From assembly GCF_005938385.1 (NCBI RefSeq), contig NZ_VCRA01000002.1, positions 1-64,000 on the forward strand: a DNA stretch of 64,000 nt, read 5' to 3'. Position numbers and translations under genes: made by a program. Under the pieces are notes generated by a model. The model saw nothing but the letters and a program-made list of their open reading frames with translations. It had not been told where the DNA came from and made no database searches. This DNA comes from Paenibacillus mesophilus (GTDB lineage: Bacteria; Bacillota; Bacilli; Paenibacillales; NBRC-103111). Every line of letters begins with the position of its first letter. Positions within the stretch are counted from its first letter, which is position 1. Shown piece by piece: positions 44,119 through 53,270 of the stretch.

Positions 44119-45435
44119 TTGAAGGTCAGAAGGTCATTGTTGCGGCTGGCCGCATTTCTGGCTGTAGCCGCCGTATTATTGCCGGCATGCAGTTCAAGCA
44201 GTACGACGAAGGAAGAATCGAAAGCGGGCGAAGCGGATAAGGCGGCACCGCCGCAACCGGTTACGCTGAAGGTGATGAACGGTTTGTTTAACGAGAAGGA
44301 TTGGCAGACGATCGTTGTCGAGCCGTTAAAGAAGAAATTTCCCCATATTACGCTCGATCAAGGCTCGGGAATCGCCAGAACGGCCGACCAGAAATTTCTC
44401 GAAGATACGATCGCGAGCGGAAATACGCCGGATATCGTGCTAAGCGGAGTCGTGCAATCGCAATTGATGGCTCCGCTGGGACTGGCCCAAGATTTGGCTC
44501 CGTTTATCAAGAAGTACAAGATCGACATGAACGCGTACGACAGCACTACGGTGGAAACGCTTAAAAAATATTCGCCGATCTACAAGATGGAGACGGTTAC
44601 GCTTCCGCTGTATATCAACTTCAAGGTGATGCTGTACAACAAAGATTTGTTCGACAAATTCGCCGTTCCGTATCCGAAAAACCATATGACGCACGACGAG
44701 GCGATCGAGCTTTCCAGGAAGCTGACCCGGACCGACGGGGGCATTCAGTATCATGGATACGGCGCCGACAGCTATATCAACTTAGGGGGGCAATATTCGC
44801 TCAGTTATATCGACAAGACGAACAAAGTGAACCTGAGCGGGATGGAAAAGGTGTTCGAGACGCTGAAGGCGGCGTGGACGATCCCGGGCATGCAAGGAGT
44901 AACGACAACGAAAGCGTTCAATAACGATAAGACGCTGGCCATGTACACGGAATGGCTGGCCTCGGTCGTGCAAAATGCGGCGGTATACAAAGATATGAAG
45001 TGGGGAATGGTCACCTACCCGGAATTCAAAGACCGGCCTTATCAAACCGAGGTTGATTTCCACAGCTCTTATATTACGAAAACGACCAAATATCCGGATC
45101 AGGCGTTCGAAGTTATCGCTTGGATGATGCAGTCCGAAGAAATCCAAAGCTTGATTACGCGTTCCGGCAAAGTGACCGTGCTCAAAAACAAAGATATTAC
45201 GGCGCTGTGGGGGAAAGATTCCGGTCTCGGTACGGAGGAAGCGTTGAAGGCGATTACGGAAACGAAAATGGCGCCGCCGCATGACATCCATCCGTTGGAT
45301 AGAAAAGGTACGGTTATTGCGCCGTTAGGTCAAGCGTATACGGACTATATCAACGGCACGAAAGACTTAAATGTAGCCTTGCGCGATGCTACCGATGCCA
45401 TGCAGAAGGCAGTGAATACCGAGCTTGGCAAGTAG
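44119..45435 (+). CDS. Orphan extracellular solute-binding lipoprotein (sugar ABC transporter family 1)
   Basis: The 438-residue product has a lipoprotein signal ending in VLLPAC (Cys 24), then a Ser, Lys and Glu-rich linker and a MalE/UgpB-type fold (LPLYINFKVMLYNKDLFDKF). TTG at 44119 is chosen because GGAGGGG lies 6-8 bases upstream and the signal peptide then begins MKVRRSLL; an ATG at 44080 adds a hydrophobic stretch. No permease or ATPase gene follows: the next genes are catabolic. It must work with a transporter encoded elsewhere or have a sensing role. Confidence 0.85.
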   Translation: MKVRRSLLRLAAFLAVAAVLLPACSSSSTTKEESKAGEADKAAPPQPVTLKVMNGLFNEKDWQTIVVEPLKKKFPHITLDQGSGIARTADQKFLEDTIASGNTPDIVLSGVVQSQLMAPLGLAQDLAPFIKKYKIDMNAYDSTTVETLKKYSPIYKMETVTLPLYINFKVMLYNKDLFDKFAVPYPKNHMTHDEAIELSRKLTRTDGGIQYHGYGADSYINLGGQYSLSYIDKTNKVNLSGMEKVFETLKAAWTIPGMQGVTTTKAFNNDKTLAMYTEWLASVVQNAAVYKDMKWGMVTYPEFKDRPYQTEVDFHSSYITKTTKYPDQAFEVIAWMMQSEEIQSLITRSGKVTVLKNKDITALWGKDSGLGTEEALKAITETKMAPPHDIHPLDRKGTVIAPLGQAYTDYINGTKDLNVALRDATDAMQKAVNTELGK

Positions 45436-45472
45436 AGTTTACAGACAAACCATTGCAGAAGGAGCTTGACAG

Positions 45473-46684
45473 ATGAAGAAGAAACATGTCCGGTTAGCCG
45501 TCGTGGGTGGAAACCGCGGCTTCGGGTATCACAAATCGTGCGATTTGTTGTCCGATATCGTAGAGGTGAACGCGATATGCGACTTAAATGAAGCCGTCTT
45601 TGCGAAATGGAAACAAAAATATCCGAACATTCGGACGTTCACCAGCTTCGAGAAGCTGCTGGACGATCCGGACATCGATGCGATCTTGCTGGCCACTCCG
45701 ATGCAGGTTCACGCCGCTCAGTCCGTGCAGGCGATGAAGGCAGGCAAGCATGTGCTTTGCGAAGTGGCGTCGGCCATGACGATCGAGGAAAGCTGGGAGC
45801 TAGTCGAAACGGTGGAGCAGACAGGCGCCGTCTATATGCTGGCCGAAAATTTCTGCTACACTCGCATGGCCATGATGATTCGCCATATGGCCGAATCGGG
45901 CGCTTTCGGCGAGCTGACCCACGCGGAATGCGGCTACGTGCACGATGTGCGGACCGCTACTCACGACGCGCAAGGCAACATCAAGTGGCGAGGCGAGATG
46001 ATGCGCGACTTCAACGGCAACAATTACCCGACGCATTCGCTCGGTCCGGTATCGCAATGGCTCGGCATCAACCGCGGCGATTCCTTCGACTATATGACGA
46101 CGATTGTCTCGAAGCCGGCATCGCAAAGCGACTATTTCAACGAAATATTCGGTCCCGGCCATCCGGGCTCCAAGCCGGAGTTTTGGAAGCAAGGGGATTC
46201 CTGCCTATCGCTCATCCGCACGAAGCAGGGAGCCGTCATTTATTTGCGCAACGATTTCTCCTCGCCGCGTCCGTTCAATTATTTGTACTACGGGCTGCAA
46301 GGAACGAAAGGCTCCTACTTGTCCGGACGCGACATCCACGAAGAGCCGCTCGTTTGGCTGGACGGAAGATCGCCTGGAAAGTCTCATCTAGGAAACGCAG
46401 CCTGGTCCAAAATATCCGAATTTACCGATGAATTCGAACATCCGTGGTGGAAAAGCGAAAGCGATAGAGCGAATGCGGAGCAAGCGTCCCGATTCGGCGA
46501 TTATTTCGTCATGAAAGAGTTTATTACGGCTATTATCGAAAAGCGCCAGCCGGATTTCGATGTGTACGATTCGGTTGCAGTAAGCTGCATATTGCCGCTG
46601 TCGGTGCAGTCTGTCGCACAGAACGGTTATCCAGTGGCGTTCCCGGATTTTGCCAAAAACAAACGGACTTCGGTTCAATCGTAG
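45473..46684 (+). CDS. GH109-like NAD-dependent glycosidase (Gfo/Idh fold)
   Basis: The 403-residue product has a Rossmann-type start (VVGGNRGFGYHKSCDLL) but reads GKHVLCEVASAMTIEE where dehydrogenases have the catalytic EKP, so the Lys is missing. The middle contains NNYPTHSLGPVSQWLGINRG, close to the H-x-GP-x-x-Q/N-RGD signature I know from GH109 alpha-N-acetylgalactosaminidases, which use bound NAD+ in a retaining redox-elimination mechanism. The SD AAGGAG precedes the ATG. A PIG-L deacetylase nearby fits an N-acetyl-sugar substrate. A plain oxidoreductase remains the alternative. Confidence 0.72.
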   Translation: MKKKHVRLAVVGGNRGFGYHKSCDLLSDIVEVNAICDLNEAVFAKWKQKYPNIRTFTSFEKLLDDPDIDAILLATPMQVHAAQSVQAMKAGKHVLCEVASAMTIEESWELVETVEQTGAVYMLAENFCYTRMAMMIRHMAESGAFGELTHAECGYVHDVRTATHDAQGNIKWRGEMMRDFNGNNYPTHSLGPVSQWLGINRGDSFDYMTTIVSKPASQSDYFNEIFGPGHPGSKPEFWKQGDSCLSLIRTKQGAVIYLRNDFSSPRPFNYLYYGLQGTKGSYLSGRDIHEEPLVWLDGRSPGKSHLGNAAWSKISEFTDEFEHPWWKSESDRANAEQASRFGDYFVMKEFITAIIEKRQPDFDVYDSVAVSCILPLSVQSVAQNGYPVAFPDFAKNKRTSVQS

Positions 46685-46706
46685 TGGGAGACGGAGGCGG
46701 TAACCT

Positions 46707-47579
46707 ATGAAGCTCGGAATCGGCTTACACTGCTTGCGCCAAGCGATCGTTGCCAAACAAATGACTCCGCTCGATGTGGTCGAATGGATAGCGGACACCG
46801 GAGGGGAGCATGTCGAGATCGTTCCGGTCGGGTTCGATTTGCTGGAGCAGTCCGAGCTGGCCGACGCCATTCGCCATAAAGCTGAGCAGGTCGGAATTGA
46901 TGTGTCCAACTATTGCGTGCCGGTCAATTTTATTACAGCTGACGATCCCGAATACGAGCGATTGATCGAAGTCGTGAAGCGGCACGTCGATATTGCGAAT
47001 CGTCTCGGGGTGAAACGGATGCGCCATGATGTCGCATCAAGGCCGCTCGCGGATACTTCGATCATCAACTTCAATCGTGATCTGCCCAAGCTCGCCGAGG
47101 CGTGCAGGATCATTGCCGACTACGCGGCACAGTACGGCATTACGACTAGCGTCGAAAACCACGGTTATTACGTTCAGGCGAGCGAACGGGTGCAAAGCTT
47201 GATTCATGCGGTCGGCCGAGACAACTACCGGGCAACGCTCGATACCGGCAACTTTTTATGCGTCGACGAAGATCCGCTTTCCGGCGCGCGCAAAACGATA
47301 AGCTTGGCCTCGATGGTTCACCTTAAAGATTTTTACATTCGAACGCCTGACCGGAGCCCGGGCGAGAAGCTTCCTGGCTGGCTCAAAACGGCAGGGGGCA
47401 ATCAGCTGCGAGGTTCGATACTTGGCCAAGGCGATATTAACGTCCGCGAGATGATCCGAATGATCAAACACTCCGGCTACGACGGGCCTATTTCGATCGA
47501 GTTCGAGGGTGTGGAAGAATGCCGCAGCGCCACGAAGCAAGGATTCGATTATGCGAGACGCGTTTGGAACGAAGTGTAA
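46707..47579 (+). CDS. Sugar phosphate isomerase/epimerase (TIM barrel)
   Basis: The 290-residue product has all four expected metal ligands: Glu in TTSVENHG, Asp in ATLDTGNFL, His in SMVHLKDF and Glu in PISIEFEGVEE. This differs from the paralogue at 3508, where the first ligand position looks changed. The SD GGAGGCGG precedes the ATG. It lies between the GH109-like gene and the deacetylase, and could isomerise the released or keto-sugar intermediate (inference). Confidence 0.85.
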   Translation: MKLGIGLHCLRQAIVAKQMTPLDVVEWIADTGGEHVEIVPVGFDLLEQSELADAIRHKAEQVGIDVSNYCVPVNFITADDPEYERLIEVVKRHVDIANRLGVKRMRHDVASRPLADTSIINFNRDLPKLAEACRIIADYAAQYGITTSVENHGYYVQASERVQSLIHAVGRDNYRATLDTGNFLCVDEDPLSGARKTISLASMVHLKDFYIRTPDRSPGEKLPGWLKTAGGNQLRGSILGQGDINVREMIRMIKHSGYDGPISIEFEGVEECRSATKQGFDYARRVWNEV

Positions 47580-47615
47580 GATGAGCAGCGTATTTTCACC
47601 AAGGAGAGATGAGCT

Positions 47616-48320
47616 TTGAACGTGTTGGCGATAGGTGCGCATCCCGACGACATAGAAATCTCATGTGCCGGTACTTTGGCAAAGCTCGTGCAGGCGGGCC
47701 ATCAAGTAACGATATGCCATGCAAGCGACGGGGATAAGGGACATTACCGGATTCCGCCCGAGGAGCTTATTCCGATTCGCCAAGGCGAAGCCCGGCAGGC
47801 CGGAGCCATCATCGGCAGCGAGGTCATCTCGCTCGGGATGCGGGATGGAATCATATTGGCCGATCATGAGGGCAATCGGACGATTTTTATCGATTTGCTG
47901 TGCAGAGTGCAGCCGGATATGGTCATTACGCATGCTCCCAACGACTACATGCCCGATCATGTCGCGGTCAATAAGCTCGTGTTCGATACGACGTTTCTTG
48001 CGACGCTGCCGGGCGCTTCCAAGCTGTATCCGAACGCCGGGAAAGTGCCGTCGCTGTACTATATGGACAATTTGTCCGGCATCGATTTTCAGCCGACGTT
48101 ATATGTCGATATTACCGAAACGTTCGCCACGAAGGCGGAAATGCTGAAGCAGCATCAAAGCCAGCTTGTGTGGCTGAAGGAGCACGACAACGTAGACGTA
48201 CTCGATATGATGGAAACTTTAGGCAAATTCCGCGGCGTTCAAGCGGGATGCAAGTATGCGGAAGGCTTCATCCAGCATATGGCGTGGACTCGTCCTAACG
48301 CCGTGCGCTTCCCGGTATAG
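47616..48320 (+). CDS. PIG-L family N-deacetylase
   Basis: The 234-residue product is a zinc hydrolase of the LmbE/PIG-L fold with the signature GAHPDDIEISCAGTL (His, Asp and Asp of the metal site) and a second His in YMPDHVAVN. Members deacetylate GlcNAc-type groups on sugars, glycolipids or thiols such as BshB. The start is TTG at 47616 with AAGGAGAG 7 bases upstream. Neighbours argue for a free or linked N-acetyl-hexosamine substrate rather than bacillithiol (inference). Confidence 0.88.
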   Translation: MNVLAIGAHPDDIEISCAGTLAKLVQAGHQVTICHASDGDKGHYRIPPEELIPIRQGEARQAGAIIGSEVISLGMRDGIILADHEGNRTIFIDLLCRVQPDMVITHAPNDYMPDHVAVNKLVFDTTFLATLPGASKLYPNAGKVPSLYYMDNLSGIDFQPTLYVDITETFATKAEMLKQHQSQLVWLKEHDNVDVLDMMETLGKFRGVQAGCKYAEGFIQHMAWTRPNAVRFPV

Positions 48321-48366
48321 CGATCATGGATATCTATCCTGTAACCATTTAAAGGAGATGCGTCAA

Positions 48367-49377
48367 ATGACAGTAAAATTTGCGATTGTCGGCACCGGTT
48401 GGGTATCCGGAGAATATTTGAAAGCGATTCATGCGCGCAGCGATTCCGAGGTGTACGGCATCGTGTCCCAAAATACGGAGCGTGCAAAGGCAAGATTGGC
48501 CGGTTTCGGGATTGAAGCACGCGTATTCTCATCCTATGACGAGATGATCAAAGATCCGAATGTAGACGCCGTCGTTCTATGCTCCACCCCGGATATCCGC
48601 GCCGAACAGGCCGCGATCGCCGCCAAGCACGGCAAACATCTCGTCATCGAGAAACCGATGACGATGAACCGGCAAGGGCTGGAGCTGATGGCCGATGCGA
48701 TTTCCAAAGCTTCGATCCGCACGGTGGTCAGCTTCGTCTTGCGCTGGAATCCGATGTTCGAATCTACGAAAGCGCTTATTAATGATGACGCGCTCGGCAG
48801 AGTATATATGGCTCAGGTCGATTATTGGCATCATATCGGACCTCATTACGTGCAGTACAGCTGGAGCCGGACGAAGGAGGCCGGAGGAAGCAGCATTCTC
48901 TCCGCAGGCTGCCATGCGGTTGATGCGGTGCGTTATTTCGCCGGAGACATCACGGAAGTGACCGCCTACAGCTGCCGAACTTGGGCGCATTCGGACTATG
49001 AATTCGATCCGAATACGATCGCGATCTTTAAACTGAAAAACGGCGGTCTCGGCAAAGTGTCGTCATCGATCGAATGCAAGACGCCGTACCGGTTTAACGT
49101 GAATCTGCTTGGCGAGAAGGGGGCGGTTATGGACAATAATCTGTACACCCATAAGCTTCCGGGGCAGACGGATTACGCGGTGATCCCGACGATATTGCCG
49201 GATAGCGGCGACGTGTCGCACCATCCTTTCGCGCAGGAAATGGCGGATTTTATGAATGCGATCCATACGAAGACATCAACCCGCTGCGATTTTTTCGACG
49301 CTTACAAATCGATGGAAGTCAGCTTTGCGATCGATGAATCGGCAAGAACCGGACAGAAAGTAGTTCTCTCTTCATGA
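48367..49377 (+). CDS. Gfo/Idh/MocA-family oxidoreductase
   Basis: The 336-residue product has FAIVGTGWVSGEYLKAI and the catalytic Lys in GKHLVIEKPMTMNRQG, with the substrate region SILSAGCHAVDAVRYFAG. ATG at 48367 is preceded by AAGGAG. The frame extends further 5' into the deacetylase gene without an SD. It overlaps the SDR gene by 4 bases, so the two redox enzymes are co-translated and probably act on successive intermediates. Confidence 0.9.
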   Translation: MTVKFAIVGTGWVSGEYLKAIHARSDSEVYGIVSQNTERAKARLAGFGIEARVFSSYDEMIKDPNVDAVVLCSTPDIRAEQAAIAAKHGKHLVIEKPMTMNRQGLELMADAISKASIRTVVSFVLRWNPMFESTKALINDDALGRVYMAQVDYWHHIGPHYVQYSWSRTKEAGGSSILSAGCHAVDAVRYFAGDITEVTAYSCRTWAHSDYEFDPNTIAIFKLKNGGLGKVSSSIECKTPYRFNVNLLGEKGAVMDNNLYTHKLPGQTDYAVIPTILPDSGDVSHHPFAQEMADFMNAIHTKTSTRCDFFDAYKSMEVSFAIDESARTGQKVVLSS

Positions 49378-50132
49378 GATTGCAGCAAAAGACGGCACTC
49401 ATCACAGGAGGATCGCTCGGAATCGGGCGGGCGATCGCGATCCGATTCGCGCAAGAGGGCGCCAAAGTGGCGATTAGCGGACGGGGAAAGCCCGCTCTCG
49501 AGGAAGCGGCGGCCATGATCCGGGACATAGGCGGCGAAGCTCTGATTTTTGAGTCCGACGTACAGGATCGTGCGCAAGTCAACAAGATGGTCGACGGAAT
49601 TTTGGAGCGGTGGGATCGAATCGATGTACTCGTTCATAATGCCGGAATCAACTCGCCCGTACCGTTCCTGGACATGACGGAAGAAGAGTGGGACCGGCAC
49701 ATCGACATCAATTTAAAAGGCGCGTTCTTGGTCTCGCAGCGGGTATGCCGGGAGATGGCGGACAGGAAGCATCATGGCTCCGTCATCTTCATCTCCAGCG
49801 TCAACGGACTCGCCGCGGAAGCGAATTTGGCGCACTATAACGCGTCCAAAGGCGGGATGAACCTGCTGGCCATGTCGATGGCGGTCGAATTGGCGCCGCT
49901 CGGTATACGAGTCAATTCGCTCTGTCCGGGATTTATCGAGACAAGATTGACGAAGCCGGTGATCGACAACGGTCCGTTGATACGAGACTATCTGCGAACG
50001 ATACCGATGGGCCGGGTCGGGCAGCCTGAAGAGGTTGCGGATGCCGCACTGTTTCTCGCAAGCGACGAATCCCGTTATATGACCGGGCATTGTATGGTTA
50101 TAGACGGAGGACAACTCATTAAGTTATCATAG
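49374..50132 (+). CDS. Short-chain dehydrogenase/reductase (SDR)
   Basis: The 252-residue product has the classical SDR motifs: NAD(P) site ITGGSLGIGRAIAIRF, NAG in VLVHNAGI, catalytic Ser in IFISSVNG and Tyr/Lys in YNASKGG. The C-terminal DGGQL is typical. The start overlaps the previous stop (ATGA). It is the last gene of the operon before the terminator at 50161. Confidence 0.92.
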   Translation: MRLQQKTALITGGSLGIGRAIAIRFAQEGAKVAISGRGKPALEEAAAMIRDIGGEALIFESDVQDRAQVNKMVDGILERWDRIDVLVHNAGINSPVPFLDMTEEEWDRHIDINLKGAFLVSQRVCREMADRKHHGSVIFISSVNGLAAEANLAHYNASKGGMNLLAMSMAVELAPLGIRVNSLCPGFIETRLTKPVIDNGPLIRDYLRTIPMGRVGQPEEVADAALFLASDESRYMTGHCMVIDGGQLIKLS

Positions 50133-50160
50133 TTGGAATAAGCCAATTTTTTATGATATC

Positions 50161-50206
50161 AGTCATGCGAAGGGACTGCCACAGTGTCCTGACGCATGAC
50201 TTTTTA
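50161..50206 (+). terminator. Rho-independent terminator of the sugar operon
   Basis: AGTCATGCG (50161-50169) pairs with CGCATGACT (50193-50201), with partial inner pairing, then TTTTT. Confidence 0.8.
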
Positions 50207-50315
50207 ATGATAAATGAGTCGACAAAGCAGAGCTTTTGCTTGTGTACGGCAATCGTGATAAACTGGAAACGAACCAAGCTTGTCTAAAATTACCATTCGA
50301 AGAGGAGTGAATTGT

Positions 50316-50738
50316 GTGTCGGTTGATGTTTACCTTAATTTTAACGGAAACTGTCGCGAAGCGGTGGAGTATTACGCGCAAGTGTTCGGAACCGAACAGC
50401 CAAAGATGATGACCTTTGGGGAAGTGCCGCCCAGCCCGGAATATCCGCTTCCGGAAGAAGCGAAATCTTTGATCATGCACACCCGCCTGAAGATCAGCGG
50501 CAGCAACGTCATGTTTTCGGATGTGTTTCCAGGCATGCCTTTTACAGTGGGAAACAACATAAGCCTCTCCGTTGTAACGAATGACAAGGATGAAATACAA
50601 TCCGCATTCGATAAGCTGAAGGATGGCGGCACCGTAGTGATGGAGCTTCAAGAGACTTTCTGGAGCAAATACTATGGCAGCGTGACCGATAAATTCGGTG
50701 TCATCTGGCAGTTTAACTTGGGAATGGGAGATTGGTAA
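50316..50738 (+). CDS. VOC/glyoxalase-fold protein, PhnB/YjdN-like
   Basis: The 140-residue product begins SVDVYLNFNGNCREAVEYY and has VMFSDVFPG and the end FGVIWQFNLG, as in PhnB-type 3-demethylubiquinone-9 methyltransferase-domain proteins. Its function is generally unknown. GTG at 50316 is chosen with GGAG 8 bases upstream. It is a stand-alone gene with its own terminator. Confidence 0.85.
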   Translation: MSVDVYLNFNGNCREAVEYYAQVFGTEQPKMMTFGEVPPSPEYPLPEEAKSLIMHTRLKISGSNVMFSDVFPGMPFTVGNNISLSVVTNDKDEIQSAFDKLKDGGTVVMELQETFWSKYYGSVTDKFGVIWQFNLGMGDW

Positions 50739-50756
50739 TAAATTCGGTATACCACA

Positions 50757-50786
50757 ACCTTGCGTCTTTTCGGCGCAAGGTTTTTT
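50757..50786 (+). terminator. Rho-independent terminator after the VOC gene
   Basis: CCTTGCG and CGCAAGG around a 9-base loop, then six Ts. Confidence 0.88.
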
Positions 50787-50830
50787 GCTGTCATCTATAA
50801 ATAGCAGCCTGTTCGAATTGCATTTTAATA

Positions 50831-50858
50831 TTGACAGCCCTCGAAAGCATCCTATATT
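50831..50858 (+). promoter_or_regulatory. Sigma-A promoter of the ROK-Opp-fucosidase operon
   Basis: A perfect TTGACA (50831-50836), a 16-base spacer and TATATT (50853-50858). The 120-base AT-rich leader that follows could hold the ROK operator. Confidence 0.6.
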
Positions 50859-50985
50859 ATTAATACCACTGGAGAATATAAATAAAAAACAACATGAAAA
50901 ATTAACAATTACCAGATTTATGACTAGCAATCGATAGAAATTGCAATTATTTATTCCATTGATGAAAATAATGGAGAGGTGAATA

Positions 50986-52143
50986 GTGAAAAAGCACGAT
51001 CAAGATTTTATGAAACGGCAAAACAGGCTCACCGTTTTTGAAATCATCAAAAACCAGCAGCCGATCTCCCGTGCTTCCATCGCCAAGCAGACAGGAATGA
51101 GTCCCACGACCATAAGCCGTATTGTCGGGGAGCTGACGGAAGAAGGGTATCTCCTCGAATCCGAACAAGTATCCGCCGGTTTGGGCAGGAAGTCCACGCT
51201 GCTCGCGATGGTGGATGCAGCGGTACTCTCTGTCGGCGTAGAGCTGGATCGCCATCAGATCCAAATCGGCATTGTGGACATCCAAGGGAAAGTCGTAGCC
51301 GGCGGCACCTATCCCCGGCCTGCAGACGAAGGTGCGGACATCACGCTCGATCGCATCGGTGCGGAGATCGACCGGTTGACGAAGTCGAATGATATCGACT
51401 GCGCGCGATTGATCGGCATCGGCATCGGACTGCCCGGGATTGTGGACAACGAAAAGGGAGTCGTCATCTTCTCCGTCCAGCTTGGTTGGAAAAATGTCCG
51501 GCTTGCCGATCGGTTGAAGGAGATTACCGGCTACGATGTGGCGATTGACAACGAGCTCAAAGTGAAAGCGCTTGCCGAACATATGAAGGGCGCTGCCATC
51601 GGATCGAACCGGACCGCCTTACTCGGCTTCGGCAACGGAGTAGGCTCGGCGCTCATCGTCGATGGAGAGATTTACCGGGGGAAAACGAACAGTGCCGGGG
51701 AAATCGGCCATACGACGATCGATCCGAACGGGATGATGTGCGACTGCGGCAAGGCGGGCTGCCTTCAAACGTACATCAATATTCACTCGTTGTTGTCGGA
51801 AGCGAACAAAATTCGTCCGATCCGCTCGATAGAAGAGCTGTTCGAAGCGAGAAGGGCCGGAGAGCGTTGGGCGACATACTTGATTGATCGCGCTCTCATG
51901 TACATGGCCATTACGATTAACAACGTCGTTTGCATGTACAACCCGGACAGCGTCATTCTGAGCGGCGAGCTTACGGACAAATTCCCGGAAATTTACGAGG
52001 AAGTAGTGGAGCTATGTTCTACAAGGTTCGTGTGGGAGCCATTGCGTGGAACGTTCACGATACTGCGCTCGGTGCTCAGTGATCAAGGCGTTGTGATCGG
52101 TTCGGGATTGATGTCGCAAAATTGTTTTTTTGCGTTGGAGTAG
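50986..52143 (+). CDS. ROK-family transcriptional repressor (NagC/XylR type)
   Basis: In the 385-residue product an N-terminal winged helix (about residues 15-65, ISRASIAKQTGMSPTTISRIV) is fused to a ROK sugar-binding domain. The zinc motif is GHTTIDPNGMMCDCGKAGCLQ, with Gln where Glu is common. The start is GTG at 50986, with GGAGAGG about 6 bases upstream. As first gene it most likely autoregulates the downstream operon, and its inducer would be a sugar from the imported compound. Confidence 0.92.
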   Translation: MKKHDQDFMKRQNRLTVFEIIKNQQPISRASIAKQTGMSPTTISRIVGELTEEGYLLESEQVSAGLGRKSTLLAMVDAAVLSVGVELDRHQIQIGIVDIQGKVVAGGTYPRPADEGADITLDRIGAEIDRLTKSNDIDCARLIGIGIGLPGIVDNEKGVVIFSVQLGWKNVRLADRLKEITGYDVAIDNELKVKALAEHMKGAAIGSNRTALLGFGNGVGSALIVDGEIYRGKTNSAGEIGHTTIDPNGMMCDCGKAGCLQTYINIHSLLSEANKIRPIRSIEELFEARRAGERWATYLIDRALMYMAITINNVVCMYNPDSVILSGELTDKFPEIYEEVVELCSTRFVWEPLRGTFTILRSVLSDQGVVIGSGLMSQNCFFALE

Positions 52144-52187
52144 CAGCATACAAGCTTCTGTAAGGCACAATTCGGGAGGGTACGAGG

Positions 52188-53192
52188 ATGAGGTTTACGC
52201 CATTAGTCGAAGAATACCGCGGCGGCGTGCTGGAGAATGTACATTATGGTGCGATTGCCATAGTCGACGAGAAAGGCCATATATTGTATTCGGCAGGCGA
52301 TCCGGAGCATGTTACGTTTCTGCGATCGGCGGCCAAGCCGTTTCAGGCGATGCCTGCCATGAAGCGGCGTATTGACGAGGTATACGGTCTTGCCGGCCAT
52401 GAAACCGCTTTGTTTGCCGCATCGCACCGGGGAGAAGCTTTTCATATCGAAGCTTTGGAATCGATGCTCGATAAGACGGGGATCAAGGAAGAAGCGCTTC
52501 ATTGCTGCGCAACGTACCCGCTCAACGAGGAAGCCAAGGCGCAACGGCATCGGGACCGGGAAGCGAAGCGAAAAATTTTTCACAACTGTTCCGGCAAGCA
52601 TACCGGACTTATCGCGCTGTGCAAGCGTATGGGCTGGGATGAGCATACTTATTACGATCCGAATCATCCCGTTCAGCAAGAAATCGTTCAGACGCTCGCT
52701 TCCTTCGCGGAAGTTCCGGAAGCTTCGATTCCGCAAGGCGTTGACGGCTGCGGACTGCCGATATTCGCGCTTCCGTTGCATAAAATCGCTTACTCGTTCT
52801 TGAAGCTGGCATGCCCGGATCTCATCGAGGATACGGATACACGCGATGCCGCGGCCAGAATGGCCCGGCTCATGAACGAATACCCCGATATGATAGCGGA
52901 TACGAAATTCGTTTGCTCGGAGCTGCTCAAGGATTCGAACCTGACGGCCAAAGGCGGGGCGAAGGGCGTGTACGGCATCGGTTTGAGAAAGGAACGTCTA
53001 GGCATCTCGCTTAAAGTATCCGACGGCTCCGAGCAAGTATGGCCGTGCATCATCGCCTCGATTTTGGAGAGCATCGGATATGGCAATCAAGAGACGATCG
53101 ATCGGCTGTACAAGCTCGTTCCGAATACCATCGTCAATGACGGAGGGACGGAAGTCGGAGAGCGCCGGGCGGTTTTTAAGCTGAAAGCTTGA
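52188..53192 (+). CDS. Asparaginase II-family protein
   Basis: The 334-residue product matches the asparaginase-II family (rhizobial AnsA type, unrelated to E. coli AnsB): EEYRGGVLENVHYGAIAI, LRSAAKPFQA, ASHRGEAFHIEAL, NCSGKHTGLI and GVDGCGLPIFALPL are all recognisable. Members hydrolyse L-asparagine to aspartate and ammonia. There is no signal peptide, so it acts in the cytoplasm. The SD GGGAGGG precedes the ATG. Next to a peptide importer and an aminopeptidase it would handle Asn, or possibly a glycosylated Asn, released from imported peptides. Confidence 0.88.
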   Translation: MRFTPLVEEYRGGVLENVHYGAIAIVDEKGHILYSAGDPEHVTFLRSAAKPFQAMPAMKRRIDEVYGLAGHETALFAASHRGEAFHIEALESMLDKTGIKEEALHCCATYPLNEEAKAQRHRDREAKRKIFHNCSGKHTGLIALCKRMGWDEHTYYDPNHPVQQEIVQTLASFAEVPEASIPQGVDGCGLPIFALPLHKIAYSFLKLACPDLIEDTDTRDAAARMARLMNEYPDMIADTKFVCSELLKDSNLTAKGGAKGVYGIGLRKERLGISLKVSDGSEQVWPCIIASILESIGYGNQETIDRLYKLVPNTIVNDGGTEVGERRAVFKLKA

Positions 53193-53270
53193 CCCGAGAA
53201 TAACTTCCTTTCCCGGATCAATCGGGGTACGGAGTGATTCTATATAAATCATCTATGGGGAGTGACACAA

